The notes under the pieces are model-generated. The model saw nothing but the letters and a program-made list of their open reading frames with translations. It was not told the DNA's origin and did no database searches. Shown piece after piece: positions 8,493 to 16,178 of a DNA stretch of 64,000 bases. The stretch's first letter is position 1. Each line of letters begins with the position of its first letter. Origin of the DNA: CAJXMH01 sp040220135 (lineage in GTDB: Bacteria > Bacteroidota > Bacteroidia > Flavobacteriales_E > Vicingaceae); contig JAVJTT010000026.1 of NCBI GenBank assembly GCA_040220135.1, positions 1-64,000 of the forward strand, read 5' to 3'. Both the position numbers and the translations under genes were made by a program.

Positions 8493-9152
8493 TTACGACT
8501 TTCGAAAAGGAAACTTTGCTCCATCGTCAATTCCGCTAAGTCCGATTTTAAAACGAATGGCAATGATGCGTATGACTATGATGGTAGATATGGTAATAAT
8601 CGTGTTGATTTCGAAGTTAAGGCCAAACATTTGCAAATAAACAAATAGGGTTCCTCCAATTAGGCAAGCCAGAGCATAAAGCTCTTTTCTAAAAACCAAT
8701 GGAATTTCATTGATTAAGGTGTCTCGGATTACTCCACCCAAAGTGGCAGAAAACATGCCCATCATAATGGCAATGGGAGGCTCTACACCAAATAGAAGTG
8801 CCTTTTTCAAGCCTAAAGTAGTAAAAACGCCAATCCCAATGGTGTCAAATAAAAAGAGGGTTTTTCGCAATCTTTTTACATAAGAGCGAAACAAAAAAGT
8901 AATTCCCACCCCGGCAAGAATAATAAAGAGGTAATCAACATTTTGCATCCAACCTACCGGAGTGTCTCCGATTAAAAGGTCTCGAATTGTACCTCCGCCA
9001 ACTGCTGTTACAAAGCCAATAAAGGCCGCGCCAAAAAGGTCTAGTTTTTTAGAAGAAGCAGCCATAGCCCCACTAATGGCGAACACTAAAGTCCCAATTA
9101 AATCGAGCAGGTGAAGGATGTCGTTGATGTTTGCTGGGATAATCACTTCCAT
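8493..9152 (-). CDS. TRIC cation channel family (UPF0126) membrane protein
   Basis: A 219-residue protein with about seven transmembrane helices arranged as two similar halves. Each half has the family signature: AVGGGTIRDLLIG near residue 50 and TLGGVIRDTLIN near residue 137. Bacterial TRIC homologues form trimeric potassium-permeable channels in the inner membrane; the physiological role in bacteria is not settled. The gene is followed 54 bases later by the start of the macroglobulin-like gene on the same strand. It is divergent from the RND transporter gene. Confidence 0.9.
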   Translation of the reverse strand: MEVIIPANINDILHLLDLIGTLVFAISGAMAASSKKLDLFGAAFIGFVTAVGGGTIRDLLIGDTPVGWMQNVDYLFIILAGVGITFLFRSYVKRLRKTLFLFDTIGIGVFTTLGLKKALLFGVEPPIAIMMGMFSATLGGVIRDTLINEIPLVFRKELYALACLIGGTLFVYLQMFGLNFEINTIITISTIIVIRIIAIRFKIGLSGIDDGAKFPFRKS

Positions 9153-9263
9153 GCTACGAAATTAGGGTTTCCAAATAAAGTCTAACAATTTAGCAAGCTC
9201 GCTATTTTCGAGGCAGGGATTTAATTTCGATATTTGCAGGCATTACAAAAATTTAGGGCTAGC

Positions 9264-9282
9264 GCACAACACAAAGTTGTGC
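9264..9282 (+). promoter_or_regulatory. Small hairpin just before the RND transporter start
   Basis: GCACAAC (9264-9270) and GTTGTGC (9276-9282) form a perfect 7-bp stem with an ACAAA loop ending 9 bases before the ATG at 9292. It would cover the usual ribosome-binding region, so it could affect initiation. There is no T run, so it is not a terminator. It may be coincidental. Confidence 0.3.
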
Positions 9283-9291
9283 TTCTCAATT

Positions 9292-11697
9292 ATGTGGGGG
9301 ACTTTTTCCAGTTTCATTCTAAGACAACGCTATTTTATCATTGCCATTTTGGTTTTGATGACGGCCTTTTTTGGCTATAAAGCTCGGGATATAAAAATGA
9401 GCTATGAAATGGCTCAAGTGCTTCCGGCAACAGACTCTACCTTAATCCAGTTTAATAGCTTTCAAGAGCAGTTTGGTCAAGAAGGCAGTATTATGGTGAT
9501 TGGGGTAAAAGACCCTCAACTATACGAAGTATCGAACTTTCAAAAGTGGCTGCTGCTAGCAAAAGACTTAAAACAAATAGAAGGGATTGATGAGGTACTT
9601 TCCATGGCTTCGATTTTTAGCCTAGAACGGAACAGGAAAGAACGAGAGTTTACACCTAAAGTACTTTTTGAAACTATTCCTCAAAGTCAAGAAGCAGTCG
9701 ATTCGCTCTTGGAAAAAGCTTATGATCTACCTTTTTTTAAGGGCTTTATTTATAGCGAAGACAAGGCTACTACTTTAATGGCTTTAACCTTAGATCGTAA
9801 TCTATTAGACTCAAAAGATCGAGGGGTTTTGATGGGGGATTTGCTAGAGAAAGTCAAAACTTTTGAAGAAGAATCCGGCTTGACGGTTCATTATTCGGGT
9901 TTGCCTTATATCAGAGCCAACAACACTTCAAAGGTTAGCGAAGAGATAAAGCTCTTTATTTTGTTGGCGATTCTAATTACCGCTACCATTTTATTGCTTT
10001 TCTTCCGCTCTTTTCGAGCCATGTTCGTGTCCATGATTGCCGTGCTAATCGGGGTAGTGTGGGCCATTGGAATTCAAGTTTTATACGGTTATGAAGTTAC
10101 CATTTTAACCGCCCTCATTCCACCTTTGATCATTGTGATTGGGATTCCCAATTGCATTTTCATTCTTAACAAATACCATCAAGAATACAAGCGCCACGGC
10201 AATCAAATTTTGGCTTTAAGTCGGGTGATTCAAAAGATTGGGAACGCTATTTTTCTAACCAATACCACTACTTCTTTAGGCTTTGGCACATTTATTTTCA
10301 CCGACAGTAGTATTTTAATTGAGTTTGGGATTGTTGCCACCTTTGGCATTGCCTCTGTTTTTTTGGTTTCCATTACACTGCTTCCGATTATCTTAAGTTT
10401 TCAAAAGCCCCCAAAAGAAAGACACACCAAGCACTTAGAGAGAAAGTGGGTGCACACCGTAGTCAACCAATTGGTTAACATGGTAACCGGACATCGTAAG
10501 GCAGTTTTTGTAGTGACCATTGTTATTGCCATTGCCAGTATTTACGGAGCTACCTTGGTGAAAACGACCGGTAACATTGCCGATGACTTGCCCCGCAAAG
10601 ACCCCGTTTACCTAGATTTAAAGTTTTTTGAATCCAACTTTAAAGGGGTACTGCCTTTTGAGGTAACCATCGATGCAAAGAAGAAAGGCGCTGCCACTCG
10701 TTTATCTACCTTAAAAAAGATAGAGGAACTTCAAGAAGTAATTAGTAGTTACCCTGAGTTTTCAAAACCATTATCGATTGTAGAAGGCTTAAAGTTTGCC
10801 AAACAATCGTATTACGGAGGTAGACCTTCTAAGTACGACTTAATGAGTCGGCAAGAGCAGAGTTTTATAGCCCCTTACCTTACTTCTTCAGATGGTACAG
10901 CTAAGGATCTGTTAAAATCTTATTTAGACTCCAATAGACAAGTAACCAGGGTTACGGCTCAGGTCGCTGATGTAGGTTCAAATCGCATGGAAGAGCTACT
11001 GACAGATTTGGAAAGTAGAATTGACTCCATTTTTCCGGCCGATCGTTATGATGTGCAGTATACCGGAACTTCAGTTGTGTGGTTAAAAGGAACTGACTAT
11101 TTGGTCAGAAACTTATTCTTGAGTTTGGGTATCGCCATCGTCCTCATCGCCATTATAATGGCTTTCTTGTTTTCATCGGCTCGTATGGTAGTGGTTAGCC
11201 TTATTCCAAATCTATTACCGCTTGTTTTTACGGCAGGTATTATGGGCTATTTTGGCATTTCGATTAAACCCTCAACCATCTTGATCTTTAGCATTGCCTT
11301 TGGGATTTCAGTAGACGATACCATTCATTATTTGGCCAAGTATCGGCAAGAATTAAGCATGCATTCGCTCAACTTGCGTGAAGCTTGCCTTTTGGCTTTA
11401 AGAGAAACCGGCGTGAGCATGATCTACACATCCATTGTGCTCTTTTTTGGCTTTGGCGTTTTTACCGCTTCAGAGTTTGGAGGAACCGTGGCTTTGGGTC
11501 TTTTGGTATCCATAACGCTTTTAATTGCCATGGCTTCCAACCTTGTGTTGTTGCCTTCTTTAATTCTTTCTTTTGATAAGTGGCTGACAACCAAAGCATT
11601 TAAAACAGAAATGTTGGTAGAGTTGGTTGATGAAGAAGATGATATTGAATTGGAAGAATTGGAAGTAAAAAAAGAACAGAACGAAGAGAATAGTTAA
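9292..11697 (+). CDS. RND/MMPL-superfamily exporter
   Basis: 801 residues from the ATG at 9292; an upstream TTG at 9277 lies in a hairpin. It is an inner-membrane protein of two repeated halves, each with one leading helix, a periplasmic domain and five further helices. The second half carries the conserved acidic motif in TM10 ([17 protein letters not shown]). The matching motif in the first half is [15 protein letters not shown], with Asn where Asp is usual. The C-terminal tail is strongly acidic ([15 protein letters not shown]). MMPL/RND proteins move lipids, hopanoids or drugs using the proton gradient; this class resembles the hopanoid or lipid exporters (HpnN-like). The rfbA ATG follows after 23 bases, so an operon with envelope genes is likely. 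Confidence 0.85.
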   Translation: MWGTFSSFILRQRYFIIAILVLMTAFFGYKARDIKMSYEMAQVLPATDSTLIQFNSFQEQFGQEGSIMVIGVKDPQLYEVSNFQKWLLLAKDLKQIEGIDEVLSMASIFSLERNRKEREFTPKVLFETIPQSQEAVDSLLEKAYDLPFFKGFIYSEDKATTLMALTLDRNLLDSKDRGVLMGDLLEKVKTFEEESGLTVHYSGLPYIRANNTSKVSEEIKLFILLAILITATILLLFFRSFRAMFVSMIAVLIGVVWAIGIQVLYGYEVTILTALIPPLIIVIGIPNCIFILNKYHQEYKRHGNQILALSRVIQKIGNAIFLTNTTTSLGFGTFIFTDSSILIEFGIVATFGIASVFLVSITLLPIILSFQKPPKERHTKHLERKWVHTVVNQLVNMVTGHRKAVFVVTIVIAIASIYGATLVKTTGNIADDLPRKDPVYLDLKFFESNFKGVLPFEVTIDAKKKGAATRLSTLKKIEELQEVISSYPEFSKPLSIVEGLKFAKQSYYGGRPSKYDLMSRQEQSFIAPYLTSSDGTAKDLLKSYLDSNRQVTRVTAQVADVGSNRMEELLTDLESRIDSIFPADRYDVQYTGTSVVWLKGTDYLVRNLFLSLGIAIVLIAIIMAFLFSSARMVVVSLIPNLLPLVFTAGIMGYFGISIKPSTILIFSIAFGISVDDTIHYLAKYRQELSMHSLNLREACLLALRETGVSMIYTSIVLFFGFGVFTASEFGGTVALGLLVSITLLIAMASNLVLLPSLILSFDKWLTTKAFKTEMLVELVDEEDDIELEELEVKKEQNEENS

Positions 11698-11720
11698 TTT
11701 CGACCACAAAGTATTTGAGT

Positions 11721-12578
11721 ATGAAAGGAATAGTATTAGCGGGTGGTTCAGGTACCAGGTTACACCCCTTAACCTTGGCAGTTAGCAAGCAATTAATGCC
11801 GGTTTATGACAAACCCATGATCTATTATCCACTGTCCATTTTAATGATGGCAGGAATAAGAGAGATCTTGATTATTACTACTCCCCATGACAACGCTAGC
11901 TTTAAGAAATTGCTCGGGGATGGCTCTCAATTTGGTTGCGATTTTCAATATGCTATTCAAGACGAACCCAATGGTTTAGCGCAAGCTTTTGTGATTGGCG
12001 AAGACTTTATCGGAAATGAAAAAGTAGCACTCATATTAGGAGATAATATTTTCTACGGCTCAGGCATAGGACGGTTGTTGAAAGCTAATAACGATCCTGA
12101 GGGAGGGATTGTCTATGCCTACCATGTTTCTGACCCGGAACGTTATGGAGTAGTAGAGTTTGATGATAATCAAGTGGCAATTTCTATTGAAGAGAAACCT
12201 GAAAAGCCGAAGTCTAATTTTGCGGTACCTGGACTTTACTTCTATGACAATGAGGTAATCGAAATAGCCAAAAACCTTGAACCTAGTGCTCGAGGTGAAT
12301 ACGAGATTACAGATGTAAACCGCGAATACTTGAAACGAGGCAAATTGCAAGTCGCTATTTTAGATCGTGGAACCGCTTGGTTGGATACCGGAACTTTCTC
12401 CAGTTTGATGCAAGCCTCTCAGTTTGTTGAAGTAATAGAAGAAAGACAAGGATTAAAAGTAGGCTGCTTAGAAGAAATTGCTTACCGGCAAGGCTTCATT
12501 AACAAAGAACAATTAACTGCCTTAGCCCAACCCTTATTAAAAAGTGGCTACGGAACATACCTTTTAAACATTATTTAA
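11721..12578 (+). CDS. rfbA: Glucose-1-phosphate thymidylyltransferase
   Basis: 285 residues from the ATG at 11721. It makes dTDP-glucose from glucose 1-phosphate and dTTP, the first step to dTDP-L-rhamnose and related sugars. The nucleotidyltransferase signature [18 protein letters not shown] is at the very N-terminus, followed by [18 protein letters not shown]. The catalytic and metal-binding region [10 protein letters not shown] is near residue 107, with [20 protein letters not shown] near 160 and [10 protein letters not shown] near 220. The length is normal for the short RmlA class. RfbB, RfbC and RfbD are not present in the window. The next gene starts one base after the stop codon. Confidence 0.93.
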   Translation: MKGIVLAGGSGTRLHPLTLAVSKQLMPVYDKPMIYYPLSILMMAGIREILIITTPHDNASFKKLLGDGSQFGCDFQYAIQDEPNGLAQAFVIGEDFIGNEKVALILGDNIFYGSGIGRLLKANNDPEGGIVYAYHVSDPERYGVVEFDDNQVAISIEEKPEKPKSNFAVPGLYFYDNEVIEIAKNLEPSARGEYEITDVNREYLKRGKLQVAILDRGTAWLDTGTFSSLMQASQFVEVIEERQGLKVGCLEEIAYRQGFINKEQLTALAQPLLKSGYGTYLLNII

Positions 12579-12579
12579 A

Positions 12580-13515
12580 GTGGGAAAACGAAGCATACTC
12601 GTTACCGGTGGTGCCGGTTTTATCGGAAGCTCTTTGGTACATGAATTAGCCAAGGACCCCAACAATAGAATTGTGGCCGTTGACAACCTTTTAACTGGAA
12701 ACATAAAACGTTTACCTAAAGTTGAAAATGTTCACTTTATTAAGGCTGACGTTAATAATTTCGGCGATGTCTCCAGTATTTTCTTTCGCTTTCGTTTTGA
12801 TTATGTGTTTCACTATGCCGCCGTAGTTGGGGTAAAGCGCACCTTAGAAAATCCGGTTTTAGTTCTAGAAGACCTTACCGGCATCAAAAACATCTTGGAT
12901 CTTTCCAAAAACACCGATGTGAAAAGAGTGTACTTCTCTTCTTCTTCTGAGGTTTACGGAGAGCCGGTTGAATTACCACAAAATGAGCATACCACTCCCT
13001 TGAATTCACGCTTGCCCTATGCCATTGTAAAAAATGTGGGGGAAGCCTTTTTGAAGTCCTATAAACAAGAGTACGGTCTCGACCATACTATTTTCCGCTT
13101 TTTCAATACCTACGGGCCCATGCAAAGCAAAGACTTTGTCGTGAGTAAGTTTATTGCTCAAGCCCTTCGTGGGGAAGATGTTACCATATACGGTGATGGT
13201 AGCCAAACCAGAACTTTTTGCTTTGTAAATGACAATGTAGCGGCTTGTGTTAATGCTTTCCAACAAGGTCGTTTTATAAACGATGTGGTCAACATCGGTT
13301 CAAGTAAAGAGTATACAGTCCTAGAATTGGCCGAAACCATCATTAAGGTTTCCAAATCTAAATCCAAGATTACATTCTTGCCGCCTTTGGAAGAAGGAGA
13401 CATGAGTCGTCGTTTACCGGATACGGAGAAAATGCTGCAGTTACTCGACCGTGAGCCTATTTCTCTAGAAGATGGCTTGAGCAAATTAGTAGAAAACCCG
13501 GAATTTATATTGTAG
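12580..13515 (+). CDS. NAD-dependent nucleotide-sugar epimerase/dehydratase
   Basis: A 311-residue extended SDR. The Rossmann motif GGAGFIGSSL is at residues 10-19, the acidic NAD-binding VDN is near 35, and the catalytic SSSSEVYG is near 125 with the YxxxK pair in YAIVKNVGE near 147. The substrate-binding FFNTYGPMQ and IYGDGSQTRTFCFVND follow. It begins with GTG one base after the rfbA stop, so translational coupling is likely. It is closest in style to UDP-glucose 4-epimerase or UDP-glucuronate decarboxylase-like enzymes; the exact sugar cannot be decided from sequence alone. The neighbour RfbA suggests cell-surface polysaccharide work. Confidence 0.85.
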   Translation: MGKRSILVTGGAGFIGSSLVHELAKDPNNRIVAVDNLLTGNIKRLPKVENVHFIKADVNNFGDVSSIFFRFRFDYVFHYAAVVGVKRTLENPVLVLEDLTGIKNILDLSKNTDVKRVYFSSSSEVYGEPVELPQNEHTTPLNSRLPYAIVKNVGEAFLKSYKQEYGLDHTIFRFFNTYGPMQSKDFVVSKFIAQALRGEDVTIYGDGSQTRTFCFVNDNVAACVNAFQQGRFINDVVNIGSSKEYTVLELAETIIKVSKSKSKITFLPPLEEGDMSRRLPDTEKMLQLLDREPISLEDGLSKLVENPEFIL

Positions 13516-13516
13516 C

Positions 13517-14488
13517 ATGGCGCATCAATGGCGAGAGCTTGCTGAGCTAGTGGAACAAAGCATTCTGGAGAATCCCATTCAAGGGGAACCCAAAGAGCTT
13601 TATAGTCCCATTTCTTATACTTTAAGCATGGGCGGAAAACGCATTCGTCCGGCTTTGGCCTTAATGGGAGCAGAGCTTTTTGGTGCTAAGGCCGAAGAAC
13701 ATTTGCACTTGGCCTTGGCGGTAGAAACATTCCACAATTTTACTTTGGTGCACGATGATATTATGGATGAAGCCCCTTTGCGTCGTGGTAAAGAAACGGT
13801 CCACCAAAAGTGGAACCGCCACATTGCCATTTTATCCGGGGATGTCATGTTCGTAAAAGCCTATCAGCAATTGTGTAAAGCCAATCCGAAACAATTGCCC
13901 GCCTTATTGGACTTGTTTAACCAAACGGCCATAGAAGTTTGCGAAGGGCAGCAGATGGACATGAATTTTGAGAAGGATGAAAAGGTAAGCCTTGACGATT
14001 ACCTCAAGATGATCGAACTGAAGACGGCAGTGCTTTTGGCGGCAAGTTTAAAGCTGGGCGCTATTGCCGCGGGAGCAAATGAAAAAGAAGCCGAATTGCT
14101 TTACAATTTTGGTCGTGACCTTGGTATCGCTTTTCAAATTCAAGACGACTATTTAGATGCCTTTGCCGATCCTGAAAAATTTGGCAAAAGAGTTGGAGGT
14201 GATATCCTGTCAAATAAAAAAACCTATTTGTTGCTTTCCGCCTTTCAGTCAGCGAATGCGAAAGAAAAACAAGCCTTAGAAAGTGCACTTCAAATTGAAG
14301 ATGAAGAAGCGAAGATTTTAGCGGTAAAAGAGCACTTTGCCGCTTTAGGAGCAGTGGAAAAAACCCAAATGGCCATGCAAGCCTATTCTGAAAAAGCCCA
14401 ACAGGCCTTGGCACAAATTCAACTTCCCGAATCTGATAAAGAACCTTTAATAGAACTTGCTGATTTTTTGATGCAAAGAGGAGTTTGA
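13517..14488 (+). CDS. Polyprenyl diphosphate synthase (trans-isoprenyl)
   Basis: A 323-residue cytoplasmic protein with both aspartate-rich motifs of the family. The first motif is LVHDDIMDEAPLRRG near residue 80, of the DDxxD type. The second is FQIQDDYLD near residue 207. GGKRIRPALALMG near residue 36 binds the diphosphate of IPP. It condenses IPP with an allylic diphosphate; the chain length (farnesyl, geranylgeranyl or longer) is not certain. Two small residues (the YTLSMGGKR context and TFHNFTLVHDD) upstream of motif 1 suggest a medium product such as GGPP. Its ATG follows the epimerase stop by one base, so it belongs to the same operon. Confidence 0.88.
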   Translation: MAHQWRELAELVEQSILENPIQGEPKELYSPISYTLSMGGKRIRPALALMGAELFGAKAEEHLHLALAVETFHNFTLVHDDIMDEAPLRRGKETVHQKWNRHIAILSGDVMFVKAYQQLCKANPKQLPALLDLFNQTAIEVCEGQQMDMNFEKDEKVSLDDYLKMIELKTAVLLAASLKLGAIAAGANEKEAELLYNFGRDLGIAFQIQDDYLDAFADPEKFGKRVGGDILSNKKTYLLLSAFQSANAKEKQALESALQIEDEEAKILAVKEHFAALGAVEKTQMAMQAYSEKAQQALAQIQLPESDKEPLIELADFLMQRGV

Positions 14489-14564
14489 GTAATTGCCAAT
14501 TACTAATCTGCTAATCAAGTAAGGCGGAGCATTAAACCTTCCTATTTATTAGCTAGAATGTTTG

Positions 14565-14700
14565 TTTTTTCTTGTCACATCGAGTGATCGCATTGCTGTT
14601 CTCGATACCTGTCCGAATGGAGTTCTACCGGGCGGGCATCTCGATAGAATCGGGACACTCGAACTGACAATGCGATATTATCGAGATGGACAAGAAAAAA
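14565..14700. repeat. 136-bp palindromic (MITE-like) intergenic element
   Basis: The outer arms are inverted copies of each other. TTTTTTCTTGTC (14565-14576) pairs with GACAAGAAAAAA (14689-14700), and further in TCGCATTG pairs with CAATGCGA. Inside are more inverted pieces around CATCTCGATA and TATCGAGATG and the pair TCGAGTG/CACTCGA. It sits between the convergent polyprenyl synthase and TIGR01777 genes and fills most of the 269-base gap. An open frame crosses it but is not convincing as a gene. With A and T runs on the outside it could also serve as a bidirectional terminator. Confidence 0.75.
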
Positions 14701-14757
14701 GTACCCACGCAGAAGAGGGACAGGCGAGAGCGACAAAAAACCTGAAAGGTCTGCCAA

Positions 14758-15666
14758 CTAAAAATAAATCTCCTTCAAAGCCGATTCCAATTCCGGATAG
14801 GTAAACTCAAAGCCTTTCTTTTTTACTTTTTCTGTAGAAACTCGACTGCCTTCTAAAACCAAAAGTGCTCTTTTTCCTAAGATCACTTTCATCACAAAAG
14901 CCGGCAAATTGGGCAACCAAAGGGGTTTGTGCAATACCTTGGCTAATGTTTTTGTAAATTCTTTGTTGTTGACTTGCTTGGGTGCTCCTCCGTTAAAAGC
15001 TCCTTCCCATTTTTCTTCCATGGCTTGAATGAAAATGCGACAAAGGTCATCAATGTGAATCCACGGCATGTATTGTTTGCCACTGCCAAGTGGAGCGCCA
15101 AAGCCCATTTTTACTGGTTTTGCCATTTCGGCCAAAGCACCGCCTTTGTCGCTCAAGATAATGCCAATGCGAATTTTAGCGGTCGGGATGTCTAGTTCCT
15201 TCATCACATCTACCGACTTTTCCCATGCTACACAAGTATCAGCTAAAAAGTCGTGTCCTGCTTGGTCCTCTTCGTGAAACTCTTTCTCTAGAGTGCGAAA
15301 ACCATAGTAGCCCACCGCCGAGGCAGACACAAAGCTGATGGGTTTTTGAGTATTGGCGGCAACTGCTTTCACTAAAAGCTCAGCACTTTTGGTACGACTT
15401 TCTTCAATGATCTTTTTGCGTTTATCGGTCCAAGGTTCATCTACAATACCGGCTCCGGCCAAATGAATAATATGGTCAAAATCTTTAATTTTTTCGGCCT
15501 CTAGCTTTTGGTTTTTTACATCCCATTGAATCACCGAAACGCCTTCCATGCTGCTTGTTTTACTTCGGCTTAAATGACTCACCGAATAATCTCTTTGCTT
15601 CAACATTTGGCTCAGGCGTTTGCCTAATAAACCACTTCCTCCGCTAATCAATACCTTTTTCTTCAT
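14758..15666 (-). CDS. TIGR01777 family NAD(P)-binding epimerase-like protein
   Basis: A 302-residue protein of the YfcH/SulA-like atypical SDR family. The N-terminus, KKVLISGGSGLLGKRLSQML, is the nucleotide-binding fold. HLAGAGIVDEPWTDKRK near residue 70 and SASAVGYYG near 115 are family hallmarks. The C-terminal DUF1731-like part is KVILGKRALLVLEGSRVSTEKV. Distant plant and cyanobacterial relatives influence cell division, but the reaction is unknown. It is monocistronic and convergent with the polyprenyl synthase operon. Confidence 0.85.
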   Translation of the reverse strand: MKKKVLISGGSGLLGKRLSQMLKQRDYSVSHLSRSKTSSMEGVSVIQWDVKNQKLEAEKIKDFDHIIHLAGAGIVDEPWTDKRKKIIEESRTKSAELLVKAVAANTQKPISFVSASAVGYYGFRTLEKEFHEEDQAGHDFLADTCVAWEKSVDVMKELDIPTAKIRIGIILSDKGGALAEMAKPVKMGFGAPLGSGKQYMPWIHIDDLCRIFIQAMEEKWEGAFNGGAPKQVNNKEFTKTLAKVLHKPLWLPNLPAFVMKVILGKRALLVLEGSRVSTEKVKKKGFEFTYPELESALKEIYF

Positions 15667-15736
15667 TGCTTAAAGGTAACAGACTTCCTTCGAATCAGTT
15701 TCCCCTTAACCACATTTCTCTCCTTATTTTTGCAAA

Positions 15737-16105
15737 ATGGAGTTGCCCGATTTATCGAAGCTTGAAGTCTACTATCAAAAAGTAGAAATTATTCAGGCTA
15801 CAGCTGATCAAATTATCAAGGATTTTCAGTGGTTTGACGAACAGATTACCTTTAGTGGACAGTCTGAAAGCGCATACCAAGAACTGTACGACCAAATACA
15901 TCCGATTATAGATCGGATGCTCAATTTAGATGCCGCTCGCTTTTTTAGTTTGCTTTATGCCATTGATGTAGAAGAAGGTAAAGTGCAAAAGTTGCTCTTT
16001 GGCGAAGAAGCAACCGATGCTTCCGCCGAAATTGCCAAGCTGATCATCCGTCGGGAATTGATTAAGGTAATCTTGCGAAAACACTTTTCAAAAGGAGCAT
16101 TCTAA
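15737..16105 (+). CDS. Conserved hypothetical small alpha-helical protein
   Basis: A 122-residue cytoplasmic protein, almost entirely helical by composition, without signal peptide, cysteines or a motif I recognise. A TATTTTTG box (15725-15732) ends only four bases before the ATG. If it is the -7 element, the mRNA would be leaderless or nearly so; the -33 element is not clear. It lies 73 bases upstream of sucA on the same strand. Function unknown. Confidence 0.7.
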   Translation: MELPDLSKLEVYYQKVEIIQATADQIIKDFQWFDEQITFSGQSESAYQELYDQIHPIIDRMLNLDAARFFSLLYAIDVEEGKVQKLLFGEEATDASAEIAKLIIRRELIKVILRKHFSKGAF

Positions 16106-16178
16106 GCAGCCAAATCCTAAACTAAATCGCGATACTTTGGTTACCTTTGTCTCGTGATAGATCACATTATAACTTTAT

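Noticed and set aside
14562..14804. Open reading frames on both strands through the gap between 14488 and 14758
   Set aside because: They run through the palindromic element, extend into the TIGR01777 gene on the opposite strand, and show no protein-like conservation or motif.
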